A DNA stretch of 64,000 bases, taken from F1-120-MAGs238 sp964484185 (GTDB lineage: Bacteria > Planctomycetota > Phycisphaerae > Phycisphaerales > UBA1924). The position numbers and the translations under genes were made by a program. The DNA lies in NCBI GenBank assembly GCA_964484185.1, contig CAZAEQ010000026.1, positions 1 to 64,000 of the forward strand, written 5' to 3'. Positions 25,324-33,805 of the stretch are shown here, in pieces. Position 1 is the stretch's first letter. Every line of letters starts with the position of its first letter. The notes beneath the pieces are model-generated. The model saw nothing but the letters and a program-made list of their open reading frames with translations. It was not told where the DNA came from and did no database searches.

Positions 25324-26682
25324 TTGGACCCAGTACTTAATAAAACCAGATCAAGAACGCCCATCGTTGTTGACACACCCGGTCAAACTGGGAACACTGT
25401 GGCATTGCATAAGGGCGTACGGGCAACTCGAGACGTTTCATTTGAATCGCTGTCGCGCGAGCAAGTGCAGGACATTCGCGCTCACGCGGAGGCGACCGGT
25501 GCCGCGATTAAGTCGGGTTTTGAGGAGATTGTGCTGGCGATTTCTGGCCCAAATCCGCGGCCGAGCCAATTGATCAATAAGTTGGGATTAGACAAGTCAC
25601 TGGTTGGCCGCGTGCTTCAGACGATTCGATCATCGGACTCGCTGACGGTGCTGTCGCGGACACCATCGCCAACCGGGCTTGGGATTTTTCTGCGTTCGGT
25701 ACAGCATGCGGGCGTGCGGCCAGAGTCGATCAATAAGGCAACGAATTCGGTTGCGGCATTTGAGATATTGCTTTCGCGATTTCCGAGAGGACGCGCGGGG
25801 TTGGAAGCGGCGATTTCTGGATGGATGCCAGCGACGCGGGAGCAAGGAGAGCGTGCCGCGCGACAGGCCGCGTTTAAGGCGATGTCGTTTATTCTGGGAT
25901 ATCAATCGGATGTGATGCTGGGATGTTCGATTCTTATGCCAGGCGATGATGGCAAGTCAGTTGATGTTGCGTATGTGGGTGGACAGTTTGGGCTGCGGAG
26001 GCTTCGCAGTGGTGAACCACTTTCCGTTTTTGGAACACGGTATTACCCGCTTGGAGAAACTGGCGACCCCAATGCGAATCCACGGACCCTTGATGGCAAG
26101 CCGATTGAGGGAGCTTCCTGCATTTTGAACGAGTTCTGTGAGCCAGGAGCGCCACACCTGGACATTGTAAAGACCAAAGATCAGAGGCTATTTGTACTAC
26201 CGGCGGATGAGCCAAAGCTCAATGAACCGATATCGGTAGTCATTGGACATTACACCAGGAATTCGTGGCAGCGATATGCATCGCCGCAGCGCAGTGAGGA
26301 ATGGCAGACGATGATGGCGCGGTGTCCAACGCGGGTTTTCATCAGTGATACATTCATTCATGAGGATGTGTATCCGGGCGTTCAGCCTGTGATCACGACG
26401 CACATTGTCGGTGTGTCGCCGTTGCCGGCACGCGAGCGTGGCCCGAGCTTCCCGCTGGATGAAGTGCACCTTGGGAAAGAGGCTGGATTTGTGAGCAACG
26501 ATCTTCGCAATATTGGAACCGGCGAAATTCCGCGGCACAGCGAGATTGTCACTTCGGCATTTGAACGACTTGGGCAGGACCCGTCGAAGTACAGGGTTCA
26601 CAGACTGCGAATGTATCATCCGGTTTCGGGCATTGTGGCGACGAGGTGGTTCAAACTACCGGAAGCGCCGGCCGCCATTTGA
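25324..26682 (+). CDS. Probable DNA-binding protein with N-terminal HTH, unknown C-domain
   Basis: I do not recognise the family. Residues ~45-125 look like a winged helix-turn-helix: PSQLINKLGLDKSLVGRVLQ fits a recognition helix after a tight turn, and it is followed by a strand pair around DSLTVLSRTPSPTG. The remaining ~320 residues form a large mixed domain (SFILGYQSDVMLGCSI; PGVQPVITTHIVG) of unknown role, possibly ligand sensing. The start is uncertain. TTG 25324 is the earliest after the promoter; GTG and TTG codons near 25400 are alternatives. The gene has its own strong promoter, with a palindrome between promoter and start. Confidence 0.6.
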   Translation: MDPVLNKTRSRTPIVVDTPGQTGNTVALHKGVRATRDVSFESLSREQVQDIRAHAEATGAAIKSGFEEIVLAISGPNPRPSQLINKLGLDKSLVGRVLQTIRSSDSLTVLSRTPSPTGLGIFLRSVQHAGVRPESINKATNSVAAFEILLSRFPRGRAGLEAAISGWMPATREQGERAARQAAFKAMSFILGYQSDVMLGCSILMPGDDGKSVDVAYVGGQFGLRRLRSGEPLSVFGTRYYPLGETGDPNANPRTLDGKPIEGASCILNEFCEPGAPHLDIVKTKDQRLFVLPADEPKLNEPISVVIGHYTRNSWQRYASPQRSEEWQTMMARCPTRVFISDTFIHEDVYPGVQPVITTHIVGVSPLPARERGPSFPLDEVHLGKEAGFVSNDLRNIGTGEIPRHSEIVTSAFERLGQDPSKYRVHRLRMYHPVSGIVATRWFKLPEAPAAI

Positions 26683-26703
26683 GCCATTTGGGCGACGAAG
26701 CTG

Positions 26704-26733
26704 TTGACAGGGTCGGGGCCATTCCGTTAGATT
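26704..26733 (+). promoter_or_regulatory. Probable promoter for the small dockerin protein
   Basis: TTGACA (26704-26709), 18 bases, then TAGATT (26728-26733). It lies 30 bases before the ATG at 26763, with AGGAG between them. Confidence 0.5.
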
Positions 26734-26762
26734 GAATAGGCGCCGAACATCAGGAGCTTGCC

Positions 26763-27392
26763 ATGAAGAACCTATTGAAACTTTGCGCGTTCGCGATAGC
26801 AGCGGCAGCATCAACATCCTTTGCTCAGCCGTGGGTTGTGACAATTGATCCGCGTATCAATTGCGGAGACCCTGATGCACCCGGAACGATACTCAATTTG
26901 GCACCGGGGACGTATGATCTCAGGCCGATCGACGGGGCGATTAATGTCTGGAATGCCGTTGTAGACTGCGATGCCAATGGCGGCAACTGTGATGCGGGCT
27001 GGATGAGTCTTTTCAGCGTGCGGGTGGGCACAGACAATCATATGAGTTTTCCTGAAGGATGTTGCCCAAGAAGTGATCGGTGGGCCAGCCCTGCTCTTTC
27101 TCTAGCGCATACCCGAACGAGTCGGCTGGTCTTGCCCGGACCCGGCATCGCAGCAGTCAAGTTCTTTTTAGTCGATTTTCCGTGCTCAGATAATGGGGGA
27201 CTGCTCACTGTGGAAGTTCGTCCATCGTGCCTGGCCGACTTCAATCGCGATGGGGTTGCAGACTTCTTTGATTACCTCGATTTTGTGGATGCATTTAGTT
27301 CGAGCTCTCCATCCGCTGATTTCAATCGGGACAGCGAAGTCGATTTTTTTGACTATCTTGATTTTGTTGATGTGTTCAGCATTGGGTGTTGA
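26763..27392 (+). CDS. Secreted protein with GC-type dockerin
   Basis: The ATG at 26763 has AGGAG about seven bases upstream. A signal peptide (LLKLCAFAIAAAASTSFAQ) precedes a ~120-residue domain that I do not recognise. It has several Cys and a PGTYDLRPIDGAINVWNAV strand region that looks beta-rich. The end has two dockerin-like repeats (DFFDYLDFVDAFS and DFFDYLDFVDVFS) and finishes Ile-Gly-Cys, as in three other proteins in the window. Probably exported and surface-associated. Confidence 0.8.
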   Translation: MKNLLKLCAFAIAAAASTSFAQPWVVTIDPRINCGDPDAPGTILNLAPGTYDLRPIDGAINVWNAVVDCDANGGNCDAGWMSLFSVRVGTDNHMSFPEGCCPRSDRWASPALSLAHTRTSRLVLPGPGIAAVKFFLVDFPCSDNGGLLTVEVRPSCLADFNRDGVADFFDYLDFVDAFSSSSPSADFNRDSEVDFFDYLDFVDVFSIGC

Positions 27393-27591
27393 AAGTTCGA
27401 CCCGGTAATAGATTTCTCATTGTCTGGTGGCGAAAAAGTTGCACCCAACTTTCATCCAGCCGCTCTCCGGAATGAACGGTGTACTTAACGATTCATTCGA
27501 TATTCGATGCGATCACGGCGGCAGCATACCAAACATACACCTCTCAGATTGGCGCAATGGCGGTCCACGGCTGCCCCCCAAAGCGAGTATC

Positions 27592-28734
27592 ATGCCACCC
27601 ATGTCCAAAGCCACTTCTAAGACCAAATCGACAGCGGATGTGCATTCATCCCGAGTAACTCGACTTCGGTCCCTGCTTACGCTTGCAGAACTTGATCATC
27701 TCCTTATCACCAATCCGCTCGATGTGGCCTACCTCACAGGCTTTCTTGGCGGCGACAGTTACCTAGTTGTCTCTCACTCTGCTTCCAAGCCGATCCTTAT
27801 CAGCGATTCGCGGTACCAGGAAGAAGTTGCGCCTCATGCCGTTCAGTGCAAGATCGTGATTCGCAAGGCAGCGATGTCTGCGGCGGTGCTTGATGTTGCG
27901 GCGGGCCTGAAGGGGAAATTGGGGTTCCAATCTGAGGTGATGACGGTTGCCGAGTCGAACTCGTATCTGGCAGCGTTTAAGAAGGCCAAGCTATCGGTCA
28001 AGCTGGTTGCAGCGCCGAACCTGCTTACCAAGCTTCGAGTTGTGAAGGATGAATTGGAAATTGGGCACATCAAGGCTGCGGTCAAGATACAGGAAAAGTC
28101 GCTACTGGCGATTTTGAAGAAGGCCAAGGCTGGACGAACGGAGCAGGAGATCGCTGCACGTCTGGAAGCGGAAATGAAAACTCGCGGCAGCCGCGAGGCA
28201 TCGTTTCACTCGATTGTTGCCGCGGCGGCGAATTCTTCGCGCCCCCACTACACACCCAATCACACCAAACTCGTGAAGAACGATTTGCTGCTGATCGACT
28301 GGGGCGCGGTGGTCGAGGGGTATCACAGCGATATGACGCGGACGTTCGCGCTGGGCAAATGGCCCAAGAAGATGAAGGAAGTCTACAGGGTTGTGCGCGA
28401 GGCGCATGATCTGGCTGCGGCGGCACTGGCACCCGGAAAGCGGACACTCGATATTGATGCCATTGCCCGAAATCACATTAAGGCCGCGGGTTTTGGGGAT
28501 TATTTCGGGCACGGACTGGGCCACGGAATCGGCTTCAATGTCCACGAAGAACCACGCGTTTCGTACATGGCTGGGGACACTGTGCTGGCTCCCGGCCATG
28601 TCGTTACTATCGAGCCGGGAATCTATCTCCCCGGTGTTGGCGGCGTGCGTCTGGAAAACGACTTCGCCATTACTGAAAAAGGCAGCGAGTGTCTCTGCTC
28701 GTTGCCCATGGATATCGACTGGGCAACGCTCTGA
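27592..28734 (+). CDS. M24 family Xaa-Pro aminopeptidase
   Basis: Start ATG 27592, or 27601 nine bases later. Residues ~10-130 are the N-terminal creatinase-like domain (LLITNPLDVAYLTGF). The C-terminal pita-bread fold carries the two-metal site: Asp in LLIDWGAV, Asp in HSDMTRTF, His in GHGLGHGIG, Glu in IEPGIYLPG and Glu in RLENDFAI. The family removes N-terminal residues before Pro. A Pro-peptidase upstream of accB and accC is a common bacterial arrangement, often with efp, which is absent here. Confidence 0.92.
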   Translation: MPPMSKATSKTKSTADVHSSRVTRLRSLLTLAELDHLLITNPLDVAYLTGFLGGDSYLVVSHSASKPILISDSRYQEEVAPHAVQCKIVIRKAAMSAAVLDVAAGLKGKLGFQSEVMTVAESNSYLAAFKKAKLSVKLVAAPNLLTKLRVVKDELEIGHIKAAVKIQEKSLLAILKKAKAGRTEQEIAARLEAEMKTRGSREASFHSIVAAAANSSRPHYTPNHTKLVKNDLLLIDWGAVVEGYHSDMTRTFALGKWPKKMKEVYRVVREAHDLAAAALAPGKRTLDIDAIARNHIKAAGFGDYFGHGLGHGIGFNVHEEPRVSYMAGDTVLAPGHVVTIEPGIYLPGVGGVRLENDFAITEKGSECLCSLPMDIDWATL

Positions 28735-28789
28735 ACCTGCCCTGTCATGACTTTGTATTTGTTTGTTTCACTATCTCTGGGAAAATCGC

Positions 28790-29317
28790 ATGATTGACAT
28801 AAAGAACCTCAAAGACCTTGTCCAACTCATGAAGGACAATGACCTCACCGAACTGAATATCCAGGATGAGAAGGAAACCGTTCAGCTCAAACGCGGCGGA
28901 CTGAACTCAGTGATCAATCATCAGCCCGTCATCTATAACGGTGGCGGCCCAACAATCGGATCGCCAGCTGGCATTCCGATGGCTTATGCGCAGGCACCAC
29001 AGGCCGGCGCACCGACAGCAGCGCCCGCGGCAGCACCAGCAGCTACCGGCACTGCCGCGGCGGACCCAGATGCGGGCTTGATCGCCATTGAATCACCGAT
29101 GGTCGGAACCTATTACGCATCGCCGAGCCCGGATGCCAAGCCCTTCCTGTCGGAAGGTTCCAAAATCAATAACGACTCAGTGGTCTGCCTGATTGAAGCG
29201 ATGAAAGTCTTCAATGAAATCAAGGCTGAGAAGTCGGGCACGATTGCCCGGATTCTCGTCAAGAATGGACAGGCCGTTGAGTTTGGTCAGAAGTTGTTCC
29301 TTGTCAAGCCAGCGTAA
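28790..29317 (+). CDS. accB: Acetyl-CoA carboxylase biotin carboxyl carrier protein
   Basis: A 175-residue BCCP. The biotinyl domain carries CLIEAMKVFNEIKAE, with Lys139 as the biotin site; the more usual motif is EAMKMMN, here with Val-Phe. The N-terminal domain (residues 1-45) and the Ala/Pro/Gly-rich linker (~60-95) are standard. BCCP carries the carboxyl group between biotin carboxylase and carboxyltransferase in malonyl-CoA formation. A small membrane protein gene lies between it and accC. The ATG at 28790 matches the family start (MIDIKNLKDLVQLM). Confidence 0.93.
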   Translation: MIDIKNLKDLVQLMKDNDLTELNIQDEKETVQLKRGGLNSVINHQPVIYNGGGPTIGSPAGIPMAYAQAPQAGAPTAAPAAAPAATGTAAADPDAGLIAIESPMVGTYYASPSPDAKPFLSEGSKINNDSVVCLIEAMKVFNEIKAEKSGTIARILVKNGQAVEFGQKLFLVKPA

Positions 29318-29323
29318 ATTCTC

Positions 29324-29608
29324 ATGGCTCTTTCACTGCAAACACCCGTTGGGCCGGTCACCGAGCAGATGCAGACAGCCAATGTCGCACTGTGGGTGAT
29401 CGCACTTCCGGTGCTGATTGCGGGAGCTGCGATGTTTTTTATTGTGAAGCGGCTTCGCGTTCGCCACTGGGCAGCGGTGAAATCGCAGGCAAACCCCGGG
29501 GAGTTTCAAGCGGTCTGGGTCGATGTGCTTTTGCAGCTCTTTTCGGCGCTTGGCATTCTTCTCATGCTTACGTCGGGGCTTCTCTTTGTTCTCTGGTTAC
29601 GTCAATAA
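29324..29608 (+). CDS. Small two-helix membrane protein between accB and accC
   Basis: A 94-residue protein with two predicted membrane helices (VALWVIALPVLIAGAAMFFI and LLQLFSALGILLMLTSGLLF) joined by a basic loop. No family is recognised. It starts six bases after accB, and accC follows 51 bases later, so it is almost certainly co-transcribed with both. No link to fatty acid synthesis is known to me. Confidence 0.65.
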   Translation: MALSLQTPVGPVTEQMQTANVALWVIALPVLIAGAAMFFIVKRLRVRHWAAVKSQANPGEFQAVWVDVLLQLFSALGILLMLTSGLLFVLWLRQ

Positions 29609-29659
29609 GTTCTCTCATCGCTTCCAGCGAGTTGCACTTTACAGGATACACCATCACTC

Positions 29660-31018
29660 ATGTTCAAACGAGTCCTCATAGCAAACCGTGGTGAAATCGC
29701 CCTTCGCATTATGCGTGCGTGCAAAGAACTGGGCATCGAGACTGTCTGCGTGTATTCAACCGCGGACAAAGATGCGCCGTACCTCCGCATGGCCGATCGC
29801 AAGATCTGCATTGGCCCGGGGCCATCGAAGGATTCGTACATCAATATCAGCCGGATTATCTCCGCCGCGGAAATTGCGGATGTTGATGCAATTCACCCTG
29901 GCTATGGGTTCCTTTCGGAGCGTGCCGATTTCTCGGCGATCTGCCGCGATTGCAAAATTGAGTTTATTGGTCCAAGCCCGGAAGCGATGAAGAAGCTCGG
30001 CGACAAGGTCGAGTGCAAGCGGACCGCGCGCGAAAACAAAGTTCCGGTTTTCCCCGGATCAGATGGCGCGATTGAAGAGGAAGAAGAAGCAGTCAAAGTC
30101 GCGAACAAGATCGGCTATCCGGTCATCATTAAAGCCGCAGCCGGCGGCGGCGGACGCGGAATGCGTGTATGCCGCAATGAAGCGACTCTTCGCGCGAGTA
30201 TCAAACAGGCTTCGCAGGAGGCGCTTGCGAGCTTCGGTAACGGTGCCGTTTACGTTGAGAAGTTCCTTGAACACGCACGTCACATCGAAGTGCAGGTTCT
30301 GGGCGATAAGCACGGTAATGCAGTACACCTCTTTGAGCGCGATTGTTCGCTGCAGCGGCGGCACCAGAAGCTCATCGAAGAAGCTCCCGCGCCGGGACTG
30401 GATCGCAAGAAGCGTGATGCCGTCTGTGAATCTGCGGCACGACTGGTGAAGGCCGCGAAGTATCACGGCGCTGCGACTGTCGAATTTCTGATGGATGAGC
30501 AGCAGAATTTCTACATGCTCGAAGTGAACACCCGCGTGCAGGTTGAGCATCCGGTGACTGAGCAGATCACGGGCATTGATATTGTCAAAACGTCAATCAT
30601 GGTCGCAGCTGGAATGCCGTTGCCGTTCCGCCAGAAAGATATTGAGATTCGTGGCCATGCGATTGAATGCCGCATCAATGCGGAAGATCCTGATCACAAC
30701 TTCCGGCCCAGCGCGGGCAAGATTACAACGTGGGAATGTCCTGGCGGCCCGGGCGTTCGACTCGATACGCACGTTGTGCCCGGATACACCGTGCCGCCGA
30801 ATTACGATTCAATGGTGGGCAAGCTAATTGTGACAGCGGATGATCGTCGTCAAGCGATTATTCGAACCGCTCGCGCTTTGCGTGAATTCAAGATTGAGCC
30901 GATCAAGACCACCATTCCACTGCAGCTGAGATTGATGGAGAATTCTGACTTCATCCGCGGCGGGGTTGATATTCACTATCTTGAGCGCTGGCTCAAGGGC
31001 ACCGCGCCGTCAGTCTGA
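29660..31018 (+). CDS. accC: Biotin carboxylase subunit of acetyl-CoA carboxylase
   Basis: A 452-residue ATP-grasp enzyme that carboxylates BCCP-bound biotin using ATP and bicarbonate. It opens MFKRVLIANRGEIALRIM and has the flexible Gly-rich ATP loop AAAGGGGRGMRV. HIEVQVLGDKHGNAVHLFER and EVNTRVQVEHPVTEQITGID are the canonical active-site blocks. It has no fused BCCP domain, consistent with an AccC working with the separate accB upstream. Its end overlaps the convergent gene at 31010 by nine bases. Confidence 0.96.
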   Translation: MFKRVLIANRGEIALRIMRACKELGIETVCVYSTADKDAPYLRMADRKICIGPGPSKDSYINISRIISAAEIADVDAIHPGYGFLSERADFSAICRDCKIEFIGPSPEAMKKLGDKVECKRTARENKVPVFPGSDGAIEEEEEAVKVANKIGYPVIIKAAAGGGGRGMRVCRNEATLRASIKQASQEALASFGNGAVYVEKFLEHARHIEVQVLGDKHGNAVHLFERDCSLQRRHQKLIEEAPAPGLDRKKRDAVCESAARLVKAAKYHGAATVEFLMDEQQNFYMLEVNTRVQVEHPVTEQITGIDIVKTSIMVAAGMPLPFRQKDIEIRGHAIECRINAEDPDHNFRPSAGKITTWECPGGPGVRLDTHVVPGYTVPPNYDSMVGKLIVTADDRRQAIIRTARALREFKIEPIKTTIPLQLRLMENSDFIRGGVDIHYLERWLKGTAPSV

Positions 31019-31834
31019 TTCTTCTTCTGTTTCTTCTTCCTCTTCAAAGACCACCGGCACTGGGTCGACCTTGCTCTTTTTTGGCGGCATGTTCACCGGA
31101 GTTGGCTCGCCATCATCCAATGCCTGGACCATCAAGAGTTGGCCGGGGAGAACGCCGGTGGAAGAATTTTGGACCAGATCGCGAGCGGCTCCACCTTTGA
31201 GAAAATCGAACTGGCGATAGACCTGGCGCAATCCTGGCTGCCACTGGATATCAGTTTCGGCGTTGAGGTATTCATCGACGAGCATGACATGATTTTCTTC
31301 GACTGGTTCGCCGAGGCGGCCGCGCATGAAGGCGATCGGACTGCCGCTGAACATGGGGATTCCGGGGGTTGGAAGGAAGAGGTCGCCCTTGAAGCCGCGA
31401 GAGCGAAGGAGTGCGACCAATTCGCCGGGGTGAATGACGAGGATGCGTTCCTGAAGGAGTCGCCATTCCAGGCCGCCTTCGCGGGCACATTCGATGGCGA
31501 GTCTGGTGTCGTCGATAATTTCGACTATTGCCTCGGGAAGTTCTTCGCCAGCCCAGAGGGTTTTGAGTTCGTCAGCGCGGCTGCGGACGATGATTTCGGA
31601 CTTATCGAATGCAAGGGCTCGCTCATCGAATTCGAGTTCATCGAGCTCAGCCATTGCGCTGGTGACTGCCTGCAGAGAAATGATGGGTGCAACGGCTGTT
31701 CGCCAGCGGTCGCCCTCGGCGGTCTTGGGAAGTTTGAGCGAGGACTTGGCGAACTGTGTCCATTTGGCGAGCAGGATGGTCCAGGTCAACTGGCGGTCTT
31801 GAGGTTCGACGTTTTCTTTACCGGTCTTTTTCAC
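31010..31834 (-). CDS. Conserved hypothetical protein, acidic C-terminus
   Basis: No family is recognised. I chose GTG 31834 (protein starting VKKTGKENVEPQ); the frame runs upstream to 32041 but that part lies in the neighbouring gene's terminator. The 274-residue product has a mixed N-terminus, a possible two-strand/helix core with LLQERILVIHPGELVALL, and an acidic tail ending EEEEETEEESD. No signal or membrane segment is seen, so it is probably cytoplasmic. It is convergent with accC. Confidence 0.55.
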   Translation of the reverse strand: MKKTGKENVEPQDRQLTWTILLAKWTQFAKSSLKLPKTAEGDRWRTAVAPIISLQAVTSAMAELDELEFDERALAFDKSEIIVRSRADELKTLWAGEELPEAIVEIIDDTRLAIECAREGGLEWRLLQERILVIHPGELVALLRSRGFKGDLFLPTPGIPMFSGSPIAFMRGRLGEPVEENHVMLVDEYLNAETDIQWQPGLRQVYRQFDFLKGGAARDLVQNSSTGVLPGQLLMVQALDDGEPTPVNMPPKKSKVDPVPVVFEEEEETEEESD

Positions 31835-31854
31835 GCATAAAGATAGTCGCCCCG

Positions 31855-31906
31855 AAAATCTAAAAACACGCCAAGGCGTCATGTGGTGAGCATAACGCCT
31901 TGCGTG
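31855..31906 (-). terminator. Strong intrinsic terminator after the PEP-CTERM-like gene
   Basis: The arms CACGCCAAGGCGT (31867-31879) and ACGCCTTGCGTG (31895-31906) pair with one bulged base. On the minus strand they are followed by TTTTTAGATTTT. Confidence 0.85.
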
Positions 31907-31928
31907 AATTTGGGGGGAGAGAGCAGGA

Positions 31929-32567
31929 TTACCGTGTGCGGCGGCGACGAATCGCGACGCAACCGGCGAGAGCCATTGCCATGCCAGCACCCGGGGCAGG
32001 AACAACAGTCTGGATGTTGTCCACCGCGTAGACGTCGTCACCGCTTGGGTTCACCATGCGGATTGACTTGATATCAGCGGTCTGATGGACGAAGCCGATG
32101 TAGGCTGCGGCCAATCCGCCGACGGGACCCAGGTCAACGTTGGCTTCTTCGAGCAAGTTGCCGTTGGAATCGAAGCACTGGAGGACGTTGCCCTCGAAGT
32201 TGGGGTCAAACCAACCCAGGAGGACTTCTTTGACCGGGGCAGCGAACTCAATGGTGAGCGGGCTGTATAACTGGCCAGGGCCGACATTGACGGTGCGAAC
32301 TGGCTGAAGTACCAGACCAGACACTGCGCTTCCGTTTGCGGGGTAGTCGGAGATTGAGGTGATCGCCAAGCCAGTTGCGGCAGAGAACGTGAGGTTGCCA
32401 GAGACGAAGGTATTTCCAACAACGCCCATGCTCATTGATTCGAACGTCTGCATTGAAGCGTCAAGCGAGAGTGCCCCCGGCGTGCGGATCACATCGGCGC
32501 TTGCAACTGAAACAGCGGACATGGTGGCAATGGCGAGTGCAACGGTCTTCATAGTGCGAGTGTTCAT
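31929..32567 (-). CDS. Secreted protein with PEP-CTERM-like sorting tail
   Basis: The ATG at 32567 has AGGAG seven bases upstream. A signal peptide (TVALAIATMSAVSVASADV) leads to a beta-rich domain of ~160 residues like those often joined to PEP-CTERM tails. A jelly-roll form is suggested by IEFAAPVKEVLLGWFDPNF and FDSNGNLLEEANV. The C-terminus is VVPAPGAGMAMALAGCVAI then RRRRTR, the Pro/hydrophobic/Arg layout of exosortase substrates. Own terminator downstream; an 18-bp palindrome lies 70 bases upstream. Confidence 0.8.
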   Translation of the reverse strand: MNTRTMKTVALAIATMSAVSVASADVIRTPGALSLDASMQTFESMSMGVVGNTFVSGNLTFSAATGLAITSISDYPANGSAVSGLVLQPVRTVNVGPGQLYSPLTIEFAAPVKEVLLGWFDPNFEGNVLQCFDSNGNLLEEANVDLGPVGGLAAAYIGFVHQTADIKSIRMVNPSGDDVYAVDNIQTVVPAPGAGMAMALAGCVAIRRRRTR

Positions 32568-32884
32568 TTTTCTGCTCCTGTTTAAGATGTGCCAGTTCAA
32601 GCAGCGCCACACTCCTGCCTCCGGCGGGCTTTCTCTCTCTCACACGTGTGAGAGATGAAGAAAGAAGTGGTGCTGAGTTGAATGTGCAGAACACACACTT
32701 GAGTTGCAACTGCAATTGGTTGCCAAGGAGCGAGCGTGGTGCAGCGCGTGCGGGCTATACCCGGCGATACCGGCGCAGGCAGTACACGCGGCACTGAAAT
32801 CTGAGGGTTTCCGGACAGCGTGATTGAACAGCTCTATCCAGACGGTCCCAAAACCTGTGCGTTCTGGCGCTTCTACTCTGGGGT
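32568..32884. promoter_or_regulatory. Intergenic stretch with an 18-bp perfect palindrome
   Basis: CTCTCACACGTGTGAGAG at 32637-32654 is fully self-complementary. It sits between divergent genes, 70 bases before the PEP-CTERM-like gene and about 230 before the HMG-CoA lyase gene. Its size and symmetry suggest a dimeric repressor site. No gene is supported elsewhere in the stretch. Confidence 0.45.
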
Positions 32885-33805
32885 ATGTCGCAAGTCGTGC
32901 GAATAACCGATGTCTCACCCCGGGATGGACTTCAAAATGAGTCCAGGGCTATTCCTACTCAAGACAAGGCAGAACTTGTCACGCGGCTGATTGACACACA
33001 TGTGGATGAGATAGAGGTGTCCAGCTTTGTCAGCGCCACGTGGATTCCCCAACTCGGAGACGCGGCGGAGCTATTTAAGCTGCTACGTTCGCGGAAGCCT
33101 CGCGACATTCTCTTTTCGGCTCTGGTGCCCAACGACAAGGGGCTTTCGCAGGCGATCGATGTCAATGCGGCGGCAGGTGCGAAGCTGATTGATAAGGTGT
33201 CGGTGTTCGCCGCGGCGAGTGAGACTTTTTCGCAAAAGAACACCAATGGCTCGATTGAGCAGGTGCTGGAGCGGTTTGCGGCGCTGATTCCGCGTGCGAA
33301 GGCCGAGGGGTTTTTGATTCGGGGCTATGTTTCCTGCGTCATCGCGTGTCCCTTTGAGGGCCCGATTGCGCCGACGGCAGTGATTGATGTTGCGCGAAAG
33401 CTGCTTGACCTTGGTGCAGATGAGATTGACTATGGAGACACCATCGGTGCAGCAGATTCTGAATCGCTGGCGATATTGTTGAATACACACATTGATGCGT
33501 TTGGCAGGAGCCACTTGTGCGACCCGCTGAGTTTTACGCTTCACCTTCACGACACATTTGGAAGAGCATCGAATTGCGCCCGCATCGCATTTGAAAAAGG
33601 TGTTCGTTCGTTTGATGCGGCCGTTGGAGGTCTGGGAGGCTGCCCATACGCAAGCACTGCAACAACACGAGCACCGGGCAATATTGATACAGAAACTCTG
33701 GTAAAAACTATTGTGGATGCGGGTGGAACCACACGTATCAATCGTGCAACACTTGCGGCCGCGGCGGCCTTTGCTCGTTTGCTTGCTACATCCAGTACAC
33801 CATGA
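32885..33805 (+). CDS. Hydroxymethylglutaryl-CoA lyase
   Basis: HMG-CoA lyase splits HMG-CoA into acetyl-CoA and acetoacetate, the last step of leucine breakdown. The TIM-barrel blocks are clear: VRITDVSPRDGLQNE (substrate/metal strand), EIEVSSFVS, CVIACPFEG, LHLHDTFGRA with the metal His residues, and the catalytic Cys loop GGLGGCPYA. At 306 residues it is standard length. The next gene starts in an ATGA overlap, so the two are translated together. Confidence 0.93.
   Translation: MSQVVRITDVSPRDGLQNESRAIPTQDKAELVTRLIDTHVDEIEVSSFVSATWIPQLGDAAELFKLLRSRKPRDILFSALVPNDKGLSQAIDVNAAAGAKLIDKVSVFAAASETFSQKNTNGSIEQVLERFAALIPRAKAEGFLIRGYVSCVIACPFEGPIAPTAVIDVARKLLDLGADEIDYGDTIGAADSESLAILLNTHIDAFGRSHLCDPLSFTLHLHDTFGRASNCARIAFEKGVRSFDAAVGGLGGCPYASTATTRAPGNIDTETLVKTIVDAGGTTRINRATLAAAAAFARLLATSSTP

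Noticed and set aside
31139..31840. Plus-strand frame of 233 codons opposite the gene at 31010
   Set aside because: It has no start signal; the minus-strand product has a more natural composition, though this is the least certain of these choices.
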